Assembly (NCBI GenBank): GCA_025354385.1
Contig: JANXMZ010000035.1
Coordinates: 1 to 42,888 of the forward strand
DNA length: 42,888 bases
Direction of reading: 5' to 3'
DNA from: Bacteroidota bacterium
GTDB lineage: Bacteria > Bacteroidota > Bacteroidia > NS11-12g > UBA955
Shown: positions 26,630 through 35,188 of the stretch, in pieces
Numbering within the stretch: position 1 is the first letter of the stretch
How the letters are laid out: every line of letters starts with the position of its first letter
Notes under the pieces: model-generated
Seen by the model: the letters and a program-made list of their open reading frames with translations, nothing else
Database searches by the model: none
Told to the model about the DNA's origin: nothing
Program-made: the position numbers and the translations under genes

Positions 26630-27898
26630 ATGAAAAAAAATAGAATTTTAGCAGTTATTTCACTTGCAGCGTGTTTGTTTAATATGAGTTATTCCAACGC
26701 GCAAGTAAATAAAATTAAGACAGTCAGAAATATGATGAGTGCCGAAGATATAAATATACTAGCGGCTAAATATAATATTGATTTGGCATATGAAAATTCT
26801 CAAACAAGTAATAGTGTTGACATGTGGGCGTGGAGAGCGATGGTATATTCTTACATTGGTTATAATTTGGACACCGCGGTATCAAACTTAGATTTAGATG
26901 CTACCAAAAAAGCTGGAGAATCTTTTTCTAAATATTATCAGTTTTCCGAAGAGGATAGGGCCAATACCAAAGAGGAAGTGGCCAATTTTTACACCCAAGC
27001 AGCTTCATTGTGCTTTAACAAAAGTATTCAATTATCAAGTACAAAAGGTCAATTTAATGATGTAAAACTATACATTGGTTATGTAGAAACTATTCTTAGT
27101 CACGATGAGACAGCGCTATTAGAAAAGCAGAATATAACTTTGGCTAAATTGTACTTAATTTTATTACAATCCTCTCAAAAAGATAGTTTAGTTGATGAGG
27201 AAGTTAATTATCTCAATAAATTAGTTGCCATTCCCAAATATAACAACGCCTACGTATTCGTTCGGTTAAGCGAAATTTATGTTCAAAGAAAAGAATATGA
27301 TAAAGCTTTGGAAGTTTTAGCCAAAGGCAAAGAAAAAATTCCTTCAAAAGCAGGGGACTTTCTGAATGCAGAAATTGCACTTGAAATTGACAGAAATAAT
27401 ATCGCCTCCTTAATAGCAAAGTTTAATGAGGGAATTGCTCAAGATCCTGAAAATGCATTGTATTATTACAACCGTGGTACAACATATGCCATGTTGAAAA
27501 ATAAAGAAATTGAAGACAAAGTTGAGCCGGGTAAATACTATTTTATTCAAGGATTAAGTGACTTTAGAAAATCACTTTCAATCGATCCCTCTAACCAAGA
27601 TGCTAGTTTTAATGAAGCATCTTTATTAGTAGATTCTGCCAATTATTTATACAAGTTGAAAACGAAGGTCGCTGGAAAATATGATTTATATGACAAACAA
27701 AGTAAAGCACTATACAAAGAGGCGATCGATAAGCTCGAATTGATTAGACAGTCTGGTAGTAAAAAAGATAATGAACTAATTGATTTGCTCAAAACCATGA
27801 GAAGTATTTGTTCTAAAATTGGTGATGATGAAGGAAGAAAAAAATATAATACAATGTATCTAGAGGAAGAAACCAAAATGAAAAACAGTAATCAATAA
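26630..27898 (+). CDS. Secreted TPR-repeat protein
   Basis: The 422-residue product has a signal peptide ending YSNAQ. The rest is alpha-helical with TPR-like units, clearest near residues 195-330: AYVFVRLSEIYVQRKEYDKA (TPR pattern with A-Y-x-x-x-x-E-Y-D-K-A) and ALYYYNRGTTYAMLKNKEIE. TPR proteins act as protein-binding scaffolds; this one should be periplasmic. The partner is unknown. It lies 24 bases after gyrA and is followed by a terminator. Confidence 0.85.
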   Translation: MKKNRILAVISLAACLFNMSYSNAQVNKIKTVRNMMSAEDINILAAKYNIDLAYENSQTSNSVDMWAWRAMVYSYIGYNLDTAVSNLDLDATKKAGESFSKYYQFSEEDRANTKEEVANFYTQAASLCFNKSIQLSSTKGQFNDVKLYIGYVETILSHDETALLEKQNITLAKLYLILLQSSQKDSLVDEEVNYLNKLVAIPKYNNAYVFVRLSEIYVQRKEYDKALEVLAKGKEKIPSKAGDFLNAEIALEIDRNNIASLIAKFNEGIAQDPENALYYYNRGTTYAMLKNKEIEDKVEPGKYYFIQGLSDFRKSLSIDPSNQDASFNEASLLVDSANYLYKLKTKVAGKYDLYDKQSKALYKEAIDKLELIRQSGSKKDNELIDLLKTMRSICSKIGDDEGRKKYNTMYLEEETKMKNSNQ

Positions 27899-27908
27899 AT
27901 CTTATAAA

Positions 27909-27935
27909 AAAGGGCAGAGAAATCTGCCTTTATTT
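27909..27935 (+). terminator. Terminator after gyrA-TPR unit
   Basis: GGCAGA (27913-27918), GAAA tetraloop, TCTGCC (27923-27928) and a following T-rich stretch (TTTATTTT) form a compact hairpin terminator 14 bases after the stop. Confidence 0.75.
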
Positions 27936-28010
27936 TAAATATGTAAGTTAACATAATATTAATTATAAGACAAATTAGGATAGCAATATTTTTTAACAAA
28001 CCCACTAATA

Positions 28011-28472
28011 TCAATAGACTTCAAGTATCTCATATTTTCTCTCATTAAATACAAACGTAGCATTTATTACCTTATTCAACATTAACTTTGATAACGGTGA
28101 TTGATTTGAAATAATGTAGATTTCTGCAGAATCAATTGAAATTTTCCCCAATGAAATACTTAAATAAAAAGTGCCATGATTTGTTTTAATTAAACTTCCA
28201 AATTGTATACTTTCTAAATGATGTGCAGGATTTAAACTTCCTAGGATTTTTTTGTTATTGACTAACTCCTTAAATTGAATTCCCAATTTCTCTTGCTCCA
28301 TTTGCATCATGGCCTTTCCTGTATCATGCTTATCGCCGGCAGTACTTTTAGTCTCATTTGCAGCACTTTCTTGATACAATTTATACTCGTTTTGAATTGT
28401 TAATATTTTTTCTTCTACCAATGCTAAACATGCTTGATGAACCCTTTGTTTAAAATCTAAATTCAATACCAC
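28011..28472 (-). CDS. GreA/GreB-like protein (Bacteroidota family)
   Basis: The product is 153 residues. A helical N-terminal half carries an acidic, polar stretch (YQESAANETKSTAGDKHDTG) where Gre factors have their coiled-coil tip, and a C-terminal beta domain (FGSLIKTNHGTFYLSISLGK, then SPLSKLMLNKV, ATFVFNERKYEI) matches the Gre FKBP-like end. Such Bacteroidota proteins are often listed as '3-oxoacyl-ACP synthase', with which I see no shared motif. It could bind the RNA polymerase secondary channel; that is inference. The start is GTG, overlapping by one base (TAGTG) the stop of the secreted C25-like protein. Confidence 0.72.
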   Translation of the reverse strand: MVLNLDFKQRVHQACLALVEEKILTIQNEYKLYQESAANETKSTAGDKHDTGKAMMQMEQEKLGIQFKELVNNKKILGSLNPAHHLESIQFGSLIKTNHGTFYLSISLGKISIDSAEIYIISNQSPLSKLMLNKVINATFVFNERKYEILEVY

Positions 28473-31309
28473 TATATTTTGCTAAATTTTATTTTGTAAA
28501 AATGCTCTCCAGAAATCACCAAAATAATAAATTGACCGGCAGAAAGTCCTGATCCGTCAATTTCTATGGTATTTGAATTGACTTGCAGTAATGGAAGTGA
28601 AATAATTGCACCATAAGCATTATAGATTTTTATTCCGTTACTATTAAGCGTCCCTTCGGCCATACTCAGTGTCATTTTTTCATTTACTGGATTTGGGTAC
28701 AGCTTTAGCGATTTAATAGTATTTTCCGGTATACAAAGGTCCAATTGTTTTATGTTTAAATTGGGAAAAACGCCCATAATTCTAAACGCACTGTATGAAT
28801 TTATATTTGTTTCAACCTCATTTAAAGAAAAATCATTGCCTTGTACGATTCTTATTATTTGCCATTCGTTTTGTTTTGTTAGTCCCTCTATATAGAATTG
28901 CTTTATTTCACTTGAGTATAGATTAGCAAAACTAACCTTAATACTACCATTTACAAGGGTTTCACAGTTAAAAAACTGACCTTTGAGTGGTAAGGCTTGT
29001 AAACATGAAATAGTAAATGCAAGCGTATCTCTATGCGAACAATTTGTTAAGGTATCTGTAACCTTTAAAACTGTGTAAAAACTACCTGTGCTGCCATAAG
29101 TTATAACTCCTGGCGTATTTAAAACAGGTCCACTAAGCGTGCCAGGACTTCCTCCATTAAATTGCCAATTATAATTAAAACCATTCCCATTATTCAAAGA
29201 ACTCGCCCATGAGGTAGTATCTTTGCAAGAATTAAGTGGTGTTGCCGTTAATGTTTCTGATACAGGTCGCATGGCTGTTAAAAACATAGTATCTTTTACT
29301 GTGCATTTTGATAAAGTATCTATGGCCAATAAAATCCTATTACTAGTGGTATTGGCTGTAATTGTAACTGTATCTGTACTAAATAAACCTGGTTGCCATT
29401 GATAAATCGTATTGATGCTGTTATTGTTTTTAGTACCTATCCTTACTTTCTGATTCGCACAAATACTTGTATCTCTTCCGGCGTTTGCAATAGGCTTATA
29501 ATAATCATTTGTATTAATAGTATCAAACAATCCTTGACCCATATTGTAATAGGTACCACTGCCACTTAATTGCAATTTCATATCCCTCAGCATATAAATA
29601 TTATTACCACTCAAAGGTGAATTATCTATGTAAGTTAAATTTGAGGTAGAGCCTAATAAACTAAAAGTACTGTCGATATGCTTTGCTCTAAAAACATAAT
29701 AATCATGTACCGCTGTATCAGATGGAGACTGCCATTTCAATTTAAAACTCAATGAACAGCTATCTTGTACAACTACAAAATTTTTAGCCGGTTCCACTGG
29801 TTGCATCCGAATCGTTGGATCGCCCATCAATGCAGTATGTACATCTCTTATAGAATAGGCAACACTGGGATACAATAAATAATAGATGCCAGTATCTAAA
29901 TTATTCTGACTTATCATAGTACTAAAACCTATTGTTTCGCCCATGCCCATATGATGAAAAAACCAATGAGGCCTGCCTACATTGAATGTATTTAACACAT
30001 ACCCTTTAGCCGCCAATGGCGCTTTTAAGAAATTATTTGTATTGTCCCAATCTACAAAATAACTACCGAAAAAACCACTGAAAACGCTTTTTACACTTTG
30101 TGAAGAGTTAGCCAAATCAGCGGTATAACCAATCGCTTGATTCCAATTATACGCCCCAAATCCATATCCAAAACTCCATAAATAATCATTGGAATTTAAA
30201 TTTGTTAAATAATCCAATGCCTTGGTACATGTATCATTTATTAAAGGCGCCATGTTTCGGTAGGCATTGTTGCCCATATCTTCAATTCCTCCTAAAACAC
30301 CAAAATTATCATCTAGTAAACAGCGCTCTTTCACATTAAACACCTTGTGCCTATAATCATGATTGCGTTTTAAATACTGTTTTAACAAATCTCTTTCACT
30401 TAAGGAAAATGCAGTCATATCAGACAAATCAAGTCTGCCCACTTGCAAAGTAATAAGGTAAGGAATAATAGAATTGTCAAATTTTCCATCGCCACTTATG
30501 TTTTTATTAGCAGCTCTGCTACCGAAAGTATTATTAACAAATGTATCCGTCCAAAGCGAATCTGTCAACATATCTCCATAATAGCAATCTGCAGGCCATG
30601 CTCCCTCATGACTCGCACCAGGTGAATTTAAATGAGAATGACCATCTGGTGGAGGTTCATAGTTCATGGAAATGGTATCGTAAAAATTGCCGGAGTATGG
30701 CACCGCCAAATCACCAATTATTAATAAGCTCTTTACATTTAAAGGATCTGACTTGTAAGTACTCAGAATATATGCTTTAATCTGTTTTACAGTTGTGGAA
30801 GGCGAAAAATATTTAACAATCGTCTGCCATCCATCACCTACTAAATCATTTCTAAGCGTTCTTATTGCAGTATCAAGATAAGTTTTATTCGTGCTATCAA
30901 TAACCAATATAATTTTACCACGATTCACGATGGCAGGAACCCTATTACCAGCTAGTACGTATCCAAATATTGAATAGCCATGGGGTCCATAATCCTTTTG
31001 CACTTCATATTCATATTGGTTACCTGTGCTAATTGTATCACTGAAACTTGTATCTGTTGTTGAAAGACTTTTGTAGACACTTCCCCAAGTGAGTGTATTT
31101 TTTAATTTGCGATAAACTGATTGATTAGTTGCAGATGGCAATCTGTTGCGCCATTTAAAATCCAAAATAGATTGACTTGAATTATAATAACGAGCCTTAC
31201 AAGTCAACTCAATAGAATATTTTCTAATGGTTTGGGCATTTAACTGATTACACGAAATAAAATAGAAAATAATAATCAGATAGTAAAGTATTGTTTTAAA
31301 TCTGAACAA
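28472..31309 (-). CDS. C25-like (gingipain-fold) T9SS protein lacking the usual catalytic residues
   Basis: The 945-residue product starts at TTG (31309), giving a good signal peptide (FRFKTILYYLIIIFYFISC ... LNAQ). Residues about 130-510 resemble peptidase C25: a strand-helix pattern with KSLLIIGDLAVPYSG, PYLITLQVGRLD and the late family mark ALMGDPTIRM. Where C25 has GHG and a Cys, this protein has GYGFGAYNW (about 381-390) and FFGSYFVDWD (about 412-421), so His and Cys appear absent. Ig/PKD-like modules follow (YNWQFNGGSPGTL), then a type A sorting domain (KLYPNPVNEKM to the end). Surface or secreted location is expected. Proteolysis is doubtful. It lies 61 bases after the ATP-grasp gene. 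Confidence 0.8.
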   Translation of the reverse strand: MFRFKTILYYLIIIFYFISCNQLNAQTIRKYSIELTCKARYYNSSQSILDFKWRNRLPSATNQSVYRKLKNTLTWGSVYKSLSTTDTSFSDTISTGNQYEYEVQKDYGPHGYSIFGYVLAGNRVPAIVNRGKIILVIDSTNKTYLDTAIRTLRNDLVGDGWQTIVKYFSPSTTVKQIKAYILSTYKSDPLNVKSLLIIGDLAVPYSGNFYDTISMNYEPPPDGHSHLNSPGASHEGAWPADCYYGDMLTDSLWTDTFVNNTFGSRAANKNISGDGKFDNSIIPYLITLQVGRLDLSDMTAFSLSERDLLKQYLKRNHDYRHKVFNVKERCLLDDNFGVLGGIEDMGNNAYRNMAPLINDTCTKALDYLTNLNSNDYLWSFGYGFGAYNWNQAIGYTADLANSSQSVKSVFSGFFGSYFVDWDNTNNFLKAPLAAKGYVLNTFNVGRPHWFFHHMGMGETIGFSTMISQNNLDTGIYYLLYPSVAYSIRDVHTALMGDPTIRMQPVEPAKNFVVVQDSCSLSFKLKWQSPSDTAVHDYYVFRAKHIDSTFSLLGSTSNLTYIDNSPLSGNNIYMLRDMKLQLSGSGTYYNMGQGLFDTINTNDYYKPIANAGRDTSICANQKVRIGTKNNNSINTIYQWQPGLFSTDTVTITANTTSNRILLAIDTLSKCTVKDTMFLTAMRPVSETLTATPLNSCKDTTSWASSLNNGNGFNYNWQFNGGSPGTLSGPVLNTPGVITYGSTGSFYTVLKVTDTLTNCSHRDTLAFTISCLQALPLKGQFFNCETLVNGSIKVSFANLYSSEIKQFYIEGLTKQNEWQIIRIVQGNDFSLNEVETNINSYSAFRIMGVFPNLNIKQLDLCIPENTIKSLKLYPNPVNEKMTLSMAEGTLNSNGIKIYNAYGAIISLPLLQVNSNTIEIDGSGLSAGQFIILVISGEHFYKIKFSKI

Positions 31310-31370
31310 TGGAATGTTTAAGTTTGAGTTTAAGGTTCAAAAATAAACTAAATTTTATGAATGATCGTCT

Positions 31371-32390
31371 TTATTGTTTATATCTGCCTATTATTTTTCT
31401 TGAAGTTTCAACAAAACTGGCAGGTTTAACGCCATTTTTTAAATTGAATTTAGAAATGTCATCTAAATATTTCCAAGAATCAATGAAAGCTCTTAATGCT
31501 TTCAAATAACCAAAACTATTATCGTAAATATGTGTTGGCTCAGCTGTGACACCATTAAATTCGATTATTTTAATTTGCTCAAATTTTAATAAATTATCAA
31601 AGTTTGTAACTTTTATATCAAATCTGCCAAAATAAATACCTTTTAAATCCTTCATTAAAACATCAAAATTTTCGTCCAATTCACTGGAAATCCAATTATT
31701 CCTGTTAATAAATTCAGCGCCATTGCAATGGTTCCCAAAGGTATGAAGCATGCAAAATTCACCATTATATGGTATATAATCTAAAGGATAAAAAGACCTT
31801 TCAGATATTTGTTTTGAGTATACAATTCCCCTTTCTTTGGCAAGGATTAATTCTTGAATACTGCTTGTACCATTGCCAGTGACGTTAAAGAATTGTTTTT
31901 CGGTAAGTGAACTTACCCGATATTTATTTTCTGAAGGAACATAAACTACAAAAACCCCATATTCACTAGTAAAATTTATATATTCTTGAAGTAAATGGCG
32001 TCCTTCTATGAATTTTAGCCCATTGTATAATTCATCTTCAGAATTGATTTTTACAACCCCCTTCCCTCTTTCTCCTGCATCAGGTTTCAAAATTAAAGGA
32101 TATTGAAATTGTCTAATTTTAATAATTTCCAATAACTTACTAAAGTCATAATCAAGCTCAACACTTATAGTCTGTGGCCTATATATTTGTGGAATTTGCT
32201 CATCAATAATTTGCTTTGAATCAAAGAAAAATCCACCATATTTATCTATTCCTGGATTTGCATTGGTAAAGTAAAAAAGATTTCGATTTCTAATACCTTT
32301 TAATATGATGTATGGCAAAAGTGGCCCATAAAAAGCCCACATTGGCCAATATTCGTATTTTAACAGCTTGATTTTCCAACGATGCTTCAT
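31371..32390 (-). CDS. ATP-grasp domain protein (D-Ala-D-Ala ligase-like)
   Basis: The 339-residue product shows the ATP-grasp layout: after an N-terminal part (PLLPYIILKGIRNRNLFYFT) come the lysine strand YPLILKPDAGERGKGV with its glycine-rich loop, the hinge LLQEYINFTSEYGVFV, and the magnesium-binding end FGRFDIKVTNF and KIIEFNGVTAEPTH. ATP-grasp enzymes join a carboxylate to an amine or thiol through an acyl phosphate. The substrate is unknown. Its ATG overlaps the NRDE stop by 4 bases (ATGA), so these genes are translated together. Confidence 0.85.
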   Translation of the reverse strand: MKHRWKIKLLKYEYWPMWAFYGPLLPYIILKGIRNRNLFYFTNANPGIDKYGGFFFDSKQIIDEQIPQIYRPQTISVELDYDFSKLLEIIKIRQFQYPLILKPDAGERGKGVVKINSEDELYNGLKFIEGRHLLQEYINFTSEYGVFVVYVPSENKYRVSSLTEKQFFNVTGNGTSSIQELILAKERGIVYSKQISERSFYPLDYIPYNGEFCMLHTFGNHCNGAEFINRNNWISSELDENFDVLMKDLKGIYFGRFDIKVTNFDNLLKFEQIKIIEFNGVTAEPTHIYDNSFGYLKALRAFIDSWKYLDDISKFNLKNGVKPASFVETSRKIIGRYKQ

Positions 32391-33043
32391 AACAACATAT
32401 TGGGTTCAAAATATTGACAGGAAAAATGCCCCTTATCTAGCACCATTTGAGTAATACTAACCGTATCAACCTTATCTGTAAATTTATTTTTTTCACTTCC
32501 AATCGTCCTCGCTTTATGAAAATTAAATAGACTTTCTGAATCTTTTTGTATCATTTGAAAATCAGATAGTAGGTGGTTACTTGCTATTTCTGAATACAAA
32601 GTAGAAGATGCAATTAAAATCGGATTTTTTAAATCCGAAACTTGCTTTATTGTATTATTGCCATCAAATATATGAATGGATAAATATTCTTTTTTGATAT
32701 CATAAATACACATTGTAAAAGGTTCCATTCCAATGAATTTATTGACTTTTATAGAATCAATTTCAAGACTTTCTGATAAAACCTCTTTTAAAAGTATTCC
32801 TCTACTTTTTAAATACGGAGGGGTTCTTTCATGCTTAAAAAAGGCACCATTCTGAAGACAAGCAATTATATTTCGGTTATAACCAATCCAAGTACCACCT
32901 GCAACATTATCTATAGGGCAAAAGATTTTCGATGAACCAATTTTTCGCCATTTTGGAGGCAAACTCATTCGACTTTTGGATTCATCTCTATTAAATGTAA
33001 GAGTAAATCTATCTGGACTTTTTACGAAAGAAACAATACACAT
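32387..33043 (-). CDS. NRDE (TANGO2-like) family protein
   Basis: The 218-residue product starts MCIVSF, leaving Cys2 as the possible N-terminal nucleophile of an Ntn-hydrolase fold, and has the family mark NRDE at residues 18-21. Further matches are GGTWIGYNRNIIACLQNG and the R-G-I-LLKEVL motif. Eukaryotic TANGO2 relatives are tied to haem and lipid handling; bacterial function is not settled. The gene starts immediately after the DinB-like stop and overlaps the ATP-grasp gene by 4 bases. Confidence 0.92.
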   Translation of the reverse strand: MCIVSFVKSPDRFTLTFNRDESKSRMSLPPKWRKIGSSKIFCPIDNVAGGTWIGYNRNIIACLQNGAFFKHERTPPYLKSRGILLKEVLSESLEIDSIKVNKFIGMEPFTMCIYDIKKEYLSIHIFDGNNTIKQVSDLKNPILIASSTLYSEIASNHLLSDFQMIQKDSESLFNFHKARTIGSEKNKFTDKVDTVSITQMVLDKGHFSCQYFEPNMLL

Positions 33044-33535
33044 TTAGTGGCTTTGAGATAACCTGTAAATACTAGTAGAATGGGCTATACCAAAATCTGG
33101 GCACAAATCAAATTTGAAGCCTTGCAATTCTGCAAGCAAGCGAATAAGCGCAAAGTGATGCACTGTGTGTTCAGATAGATAATTAATTTCTCTGCCAAGA
33201 CTTGTTTTGCTTTTTTCTCCATTACCTTTCGTCTCAATACTTTTCGAATCATTTAATACAAGTGCATCAAGTTTACTCAAAATTATGTGCAAATGTTCAA
33301 TTGCTATTTGCCTAGTCGTTTCAATGTTTTTGTTTCGCTTTCTTGAATCATAATCTATTAAATCATCATCTAAAGAAATTAAAAATTGTTCGTAAAACTC
33401 TATGATATGCCTGCTATGCGCCCCTATTGAGCCACTAAAGGAATGACCCGTTAACACATTGCAATACAGATTATCATCCATATCAATTAAAATATTTGCA
33501 AATTCCTTAAGATATTTTACATTCAGCTTGACCAC
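33044..33535 (-). CDS. DinB-like four-helix protein
   Basis: The protein is helical with histidines spaced as in the DinB/YfiT metal-binding fold: GAHSRHIIEFYEQFL in one helix and SEHTVHHFALIRLL near the end. Relatives include thiol-dependent S-transferases such as bacillithiol transferases. I take the GTG at 33535 as start (163 residues), because the first helix begins there; a TTG at 33553 adds six residues and cannot be excluded. It is first in a tight unit with the NRDE and ATP-grasp genes and is divergent from the DUF3127 gene. Confidence 0.8.
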   Translation of the reverse strand: MVKLNVKYLKEFANILIDMDDNLYCNVLTGHSFSGSIGAHSRHIIEFYEQFLISLDDDLIDYDSRKRNKNIETTRQIAIEHLHIILSKLDALVLNDSKSIETKGNGEKSKTSLGREINYLSEHTVHHFALIRLLAELQGFKFDLCPDFGIAHSTSIYRLSQSH

Positions 33536-33623
33536 GTTATGCAAATAAAACAATGATTTATGATAATATCAAATCTGATTTCAAGATTGTTTAATAAGCG
33601 TTAATAAAGCATTGAATATTTAC

Positions 33624-33655
33624 TTGCTCGCTTCAATCGCATGGCCTTATATTTG
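33624..33655 (+). promoter_or_regulatory. Promoter of the DUF3127 gene
   Basis: TTG at 33624-33626 and a perfect -7 element TATATTTG at 33648-33655 are 21 bases apart. The conserved start ATG at 33661 lies only 5 bases after the -7 box, so the transcript would have almost no leader. Confidence 0.55.
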
Positions 33656-33660
33656 TAAGA

Positions 33661-34041
33661 ATGGAAATTGCAGGAAAAATTATAAAAAAATTAGACGTTG
33701 TTACAGGCAATAGCGCCCGTGGAGAATGGAAAAAACAAGAGTTTATTATTGAAACAGAAGATAAATATCCAAAACAGGTTTGTATCAGTGCTTGGGCTGA
33801 AAAGGTAGACGAACTTACCCGGTTTAACATTAACGACAAGGTAAAACTTTCTCTTAATGCCGAAAGCAGAGAATACAATGGAAGATGGTATACTGATCTT
33901 CGCTTTTGGAAAATTGAAAACCTAGCTGGTACTTCTAATAATGTACCTTCTAACAACAATGCAGCTGCTCCCGCAGCGCCTGTTGTTGAAGATTTTTCAA
34001 ATTTTGATAATTCTCAGGAGTCTGACGATCTTCCTTTCTAA
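33661..34041 (+). CDS. DUF3127 domain protein
   Basis: The 126-residue product matches the DUF3127 family of Bacteroidota: MEIAGKIIKKL, the GEWKKQEFIIET strand, VCISAWAEKVDEL and the YNGRWYTDLRFWKIE end. The fold is OB-like, and the acidic Phe-rich tail ending DDLPF closely resembles the C-terminal tip of single-stranded DNA-binding proteins. That suggests nucleic acid binding with partner recruitment, which has not been shown to my knowledge. An Ala/Asn/Pro linker (NNVPSNNNAAAPAAP) joins the two parts. The M42 peptidase gene follows 6 bases later. Confidence 0.93.
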   Translation: MEIAGKIIKKLDVVTGNSARGEWKKQEFIIETEDKYPKQVCISAWAEKVDELTRFNINDKVKLSLNAESREYNGRWYTDLRFWKIENLAGTSNNVPSNNNAAAPAAPVVEDFSNFDNSQESDDLPF

Positions 34042-34047
34042 AAGAAA

Positions 34048-35118
34048 ATGGATAAAAAAGATAAAAAGTTCCTTACGGAGTATCTTAACAATGCCTCTCC
34101 AACTGGTTTTGAAACATCTGGTCAAAAAATATGGTTGGAATTTATAAAACCGTATACAGACGCTTATATATCTGATGCCTATGGTTCAGTAGCAGCTATT
34201 ATTAATCCTGGTATGGATTTTAAAGTAGTTATCGAAGCACATGCTGATGAAATTAGCTGGTTTGTAAAATTTATTTCTGACGATGGTTATCTCTATGTTA
34301 CCAGAAATGGTGGTTCTGATCATTTAATAGCACCTTCAAAGAGGGTTAAATTATTTACAGAAAAAGGGGTCGTAAGAGGAATATTTGGTTGGCCCGCCAT
34401 TCATGTCAGAAGTTCTGATAAAGAAATTACTCCTACTTTGGATAATATTTTCATTGATGTAGGCTGCTCTAGCAAGGAGGAGGTTGAAAAGTTAGGAATT
34501 CACGTAGGTACTGTCGCAATATTTGAAGATGAGTTAATGGAACTCAATGATAAGTTTCTGACAGGTCGCGCGTTGGATAATAGAATTGGTGGATATATGA
34601 TTGCACAAGTGGCAAAAAAAATAAAGGAGAATAAAGATAAAATTCCCTTTAGCTTGTACATTGTAAATTCGGTGCAAGAAGAAATTGGCTTAAGAGGAGC
34701 GGAAATGATATCAAGAAGAATTAAGCCCGACGTAGCAATTATAACAGATGTTTGTCACGATACAACATCACCCTTATACGATAAAAAGAAACAAGGAGAT
34801 CAGCGCTGCGGAAAAGGTCCGGTTCTAACTTATGGTCCTGCTGTTCAAAATAACTTATTAAAAATGGTCATACATACAGCCGAGAAGTATAAAATCCCTT
34901 TTCAACGTGCTGCTGTGAGTAGAAGTACAGGTACCGATACAGATGGTTTTGCCTATTCTGGTGAAGGTGTACCTTCTGCATTAATTTCATTACCACTTAA
35001 ATATATGCACACAACTGTAGAAACAGTTAGTAAAACTGATATGAACCAAGTCATTGAATTGATGTATAGGTTTGTAACAAACCTTAAATCTGGTCACGAT
35101 TTTAAGTATATCAAGTAA
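34048..35118 (+). CDS. M42-family aminopeptidase (glutamyl aminopeptidase-like)
   Basis: The 356-residue enzyme has the full dizinc set of M42: H65 and D67 in IEAHADEIS, bridging D177 in ALDNRIGGY, general base E211 with E212 in QEEIGLRG, D234 in ITDVCHDT and H321 in YMHTTVET. These cytosolic tetrahedral peptidases remove N-terminal residues from peptides. Length is normal. It is 6 bases downstream of the DUF3127 gene and ends in a long hairpin. Confidence 0.95.
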   Translation: MDKKDKKFLTEYLNNASPTGFETSGQKIWLEFIKPYTDAYISDAYGSVAAIINPGMDFKVVIEAHADEISWFVKFISDDGYLYVTRNGGSDHLIAPSKRVKLFTEKGVVRGIFGWPAIHVRSSDKEITPTLDNIFIDVGCSSKEEVEKLGIHVGTVAIFEDELMELNDKFLTGRALDNRIGGYMIAQVAKKIKENKDKIPFSLYIVNSVQEEIGLRGAEMISRRIKPDVAIITDVCHDTTSPLYDKKKQGDQRCGKGPVLTYGPAVQNNLLKMVIHTAEKYKIPFQRAAVSRSTGTDTDGFAYSGEGVPSALISLPLKYMHTTVETVSKTDMNQVIELMYRFVTNLKSGHDFKYIK

Positions 35119-35128
35119 AAACAGAATT

Positions 35129-35170
35129 AATAGACTGAATAAATGGTATACCTTTATTCAGTCTATTTTG
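35129..35170 (+). terminator. Long-stem terminator after the M42 gene
   Basis: A perfect 15-base stem (35129-35143 with 35153-35167) encloses TGGTATACC, whose GGTATACC is itself a palindrome, so the hairpin can nearly close throughout. TTTT ends the right arm. It sits 10 bases after the stop and before the acyltransferase gene. Confidence 0.7.
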
Positions 35171-35188
35171 GACCTAATTTACTCTTAA

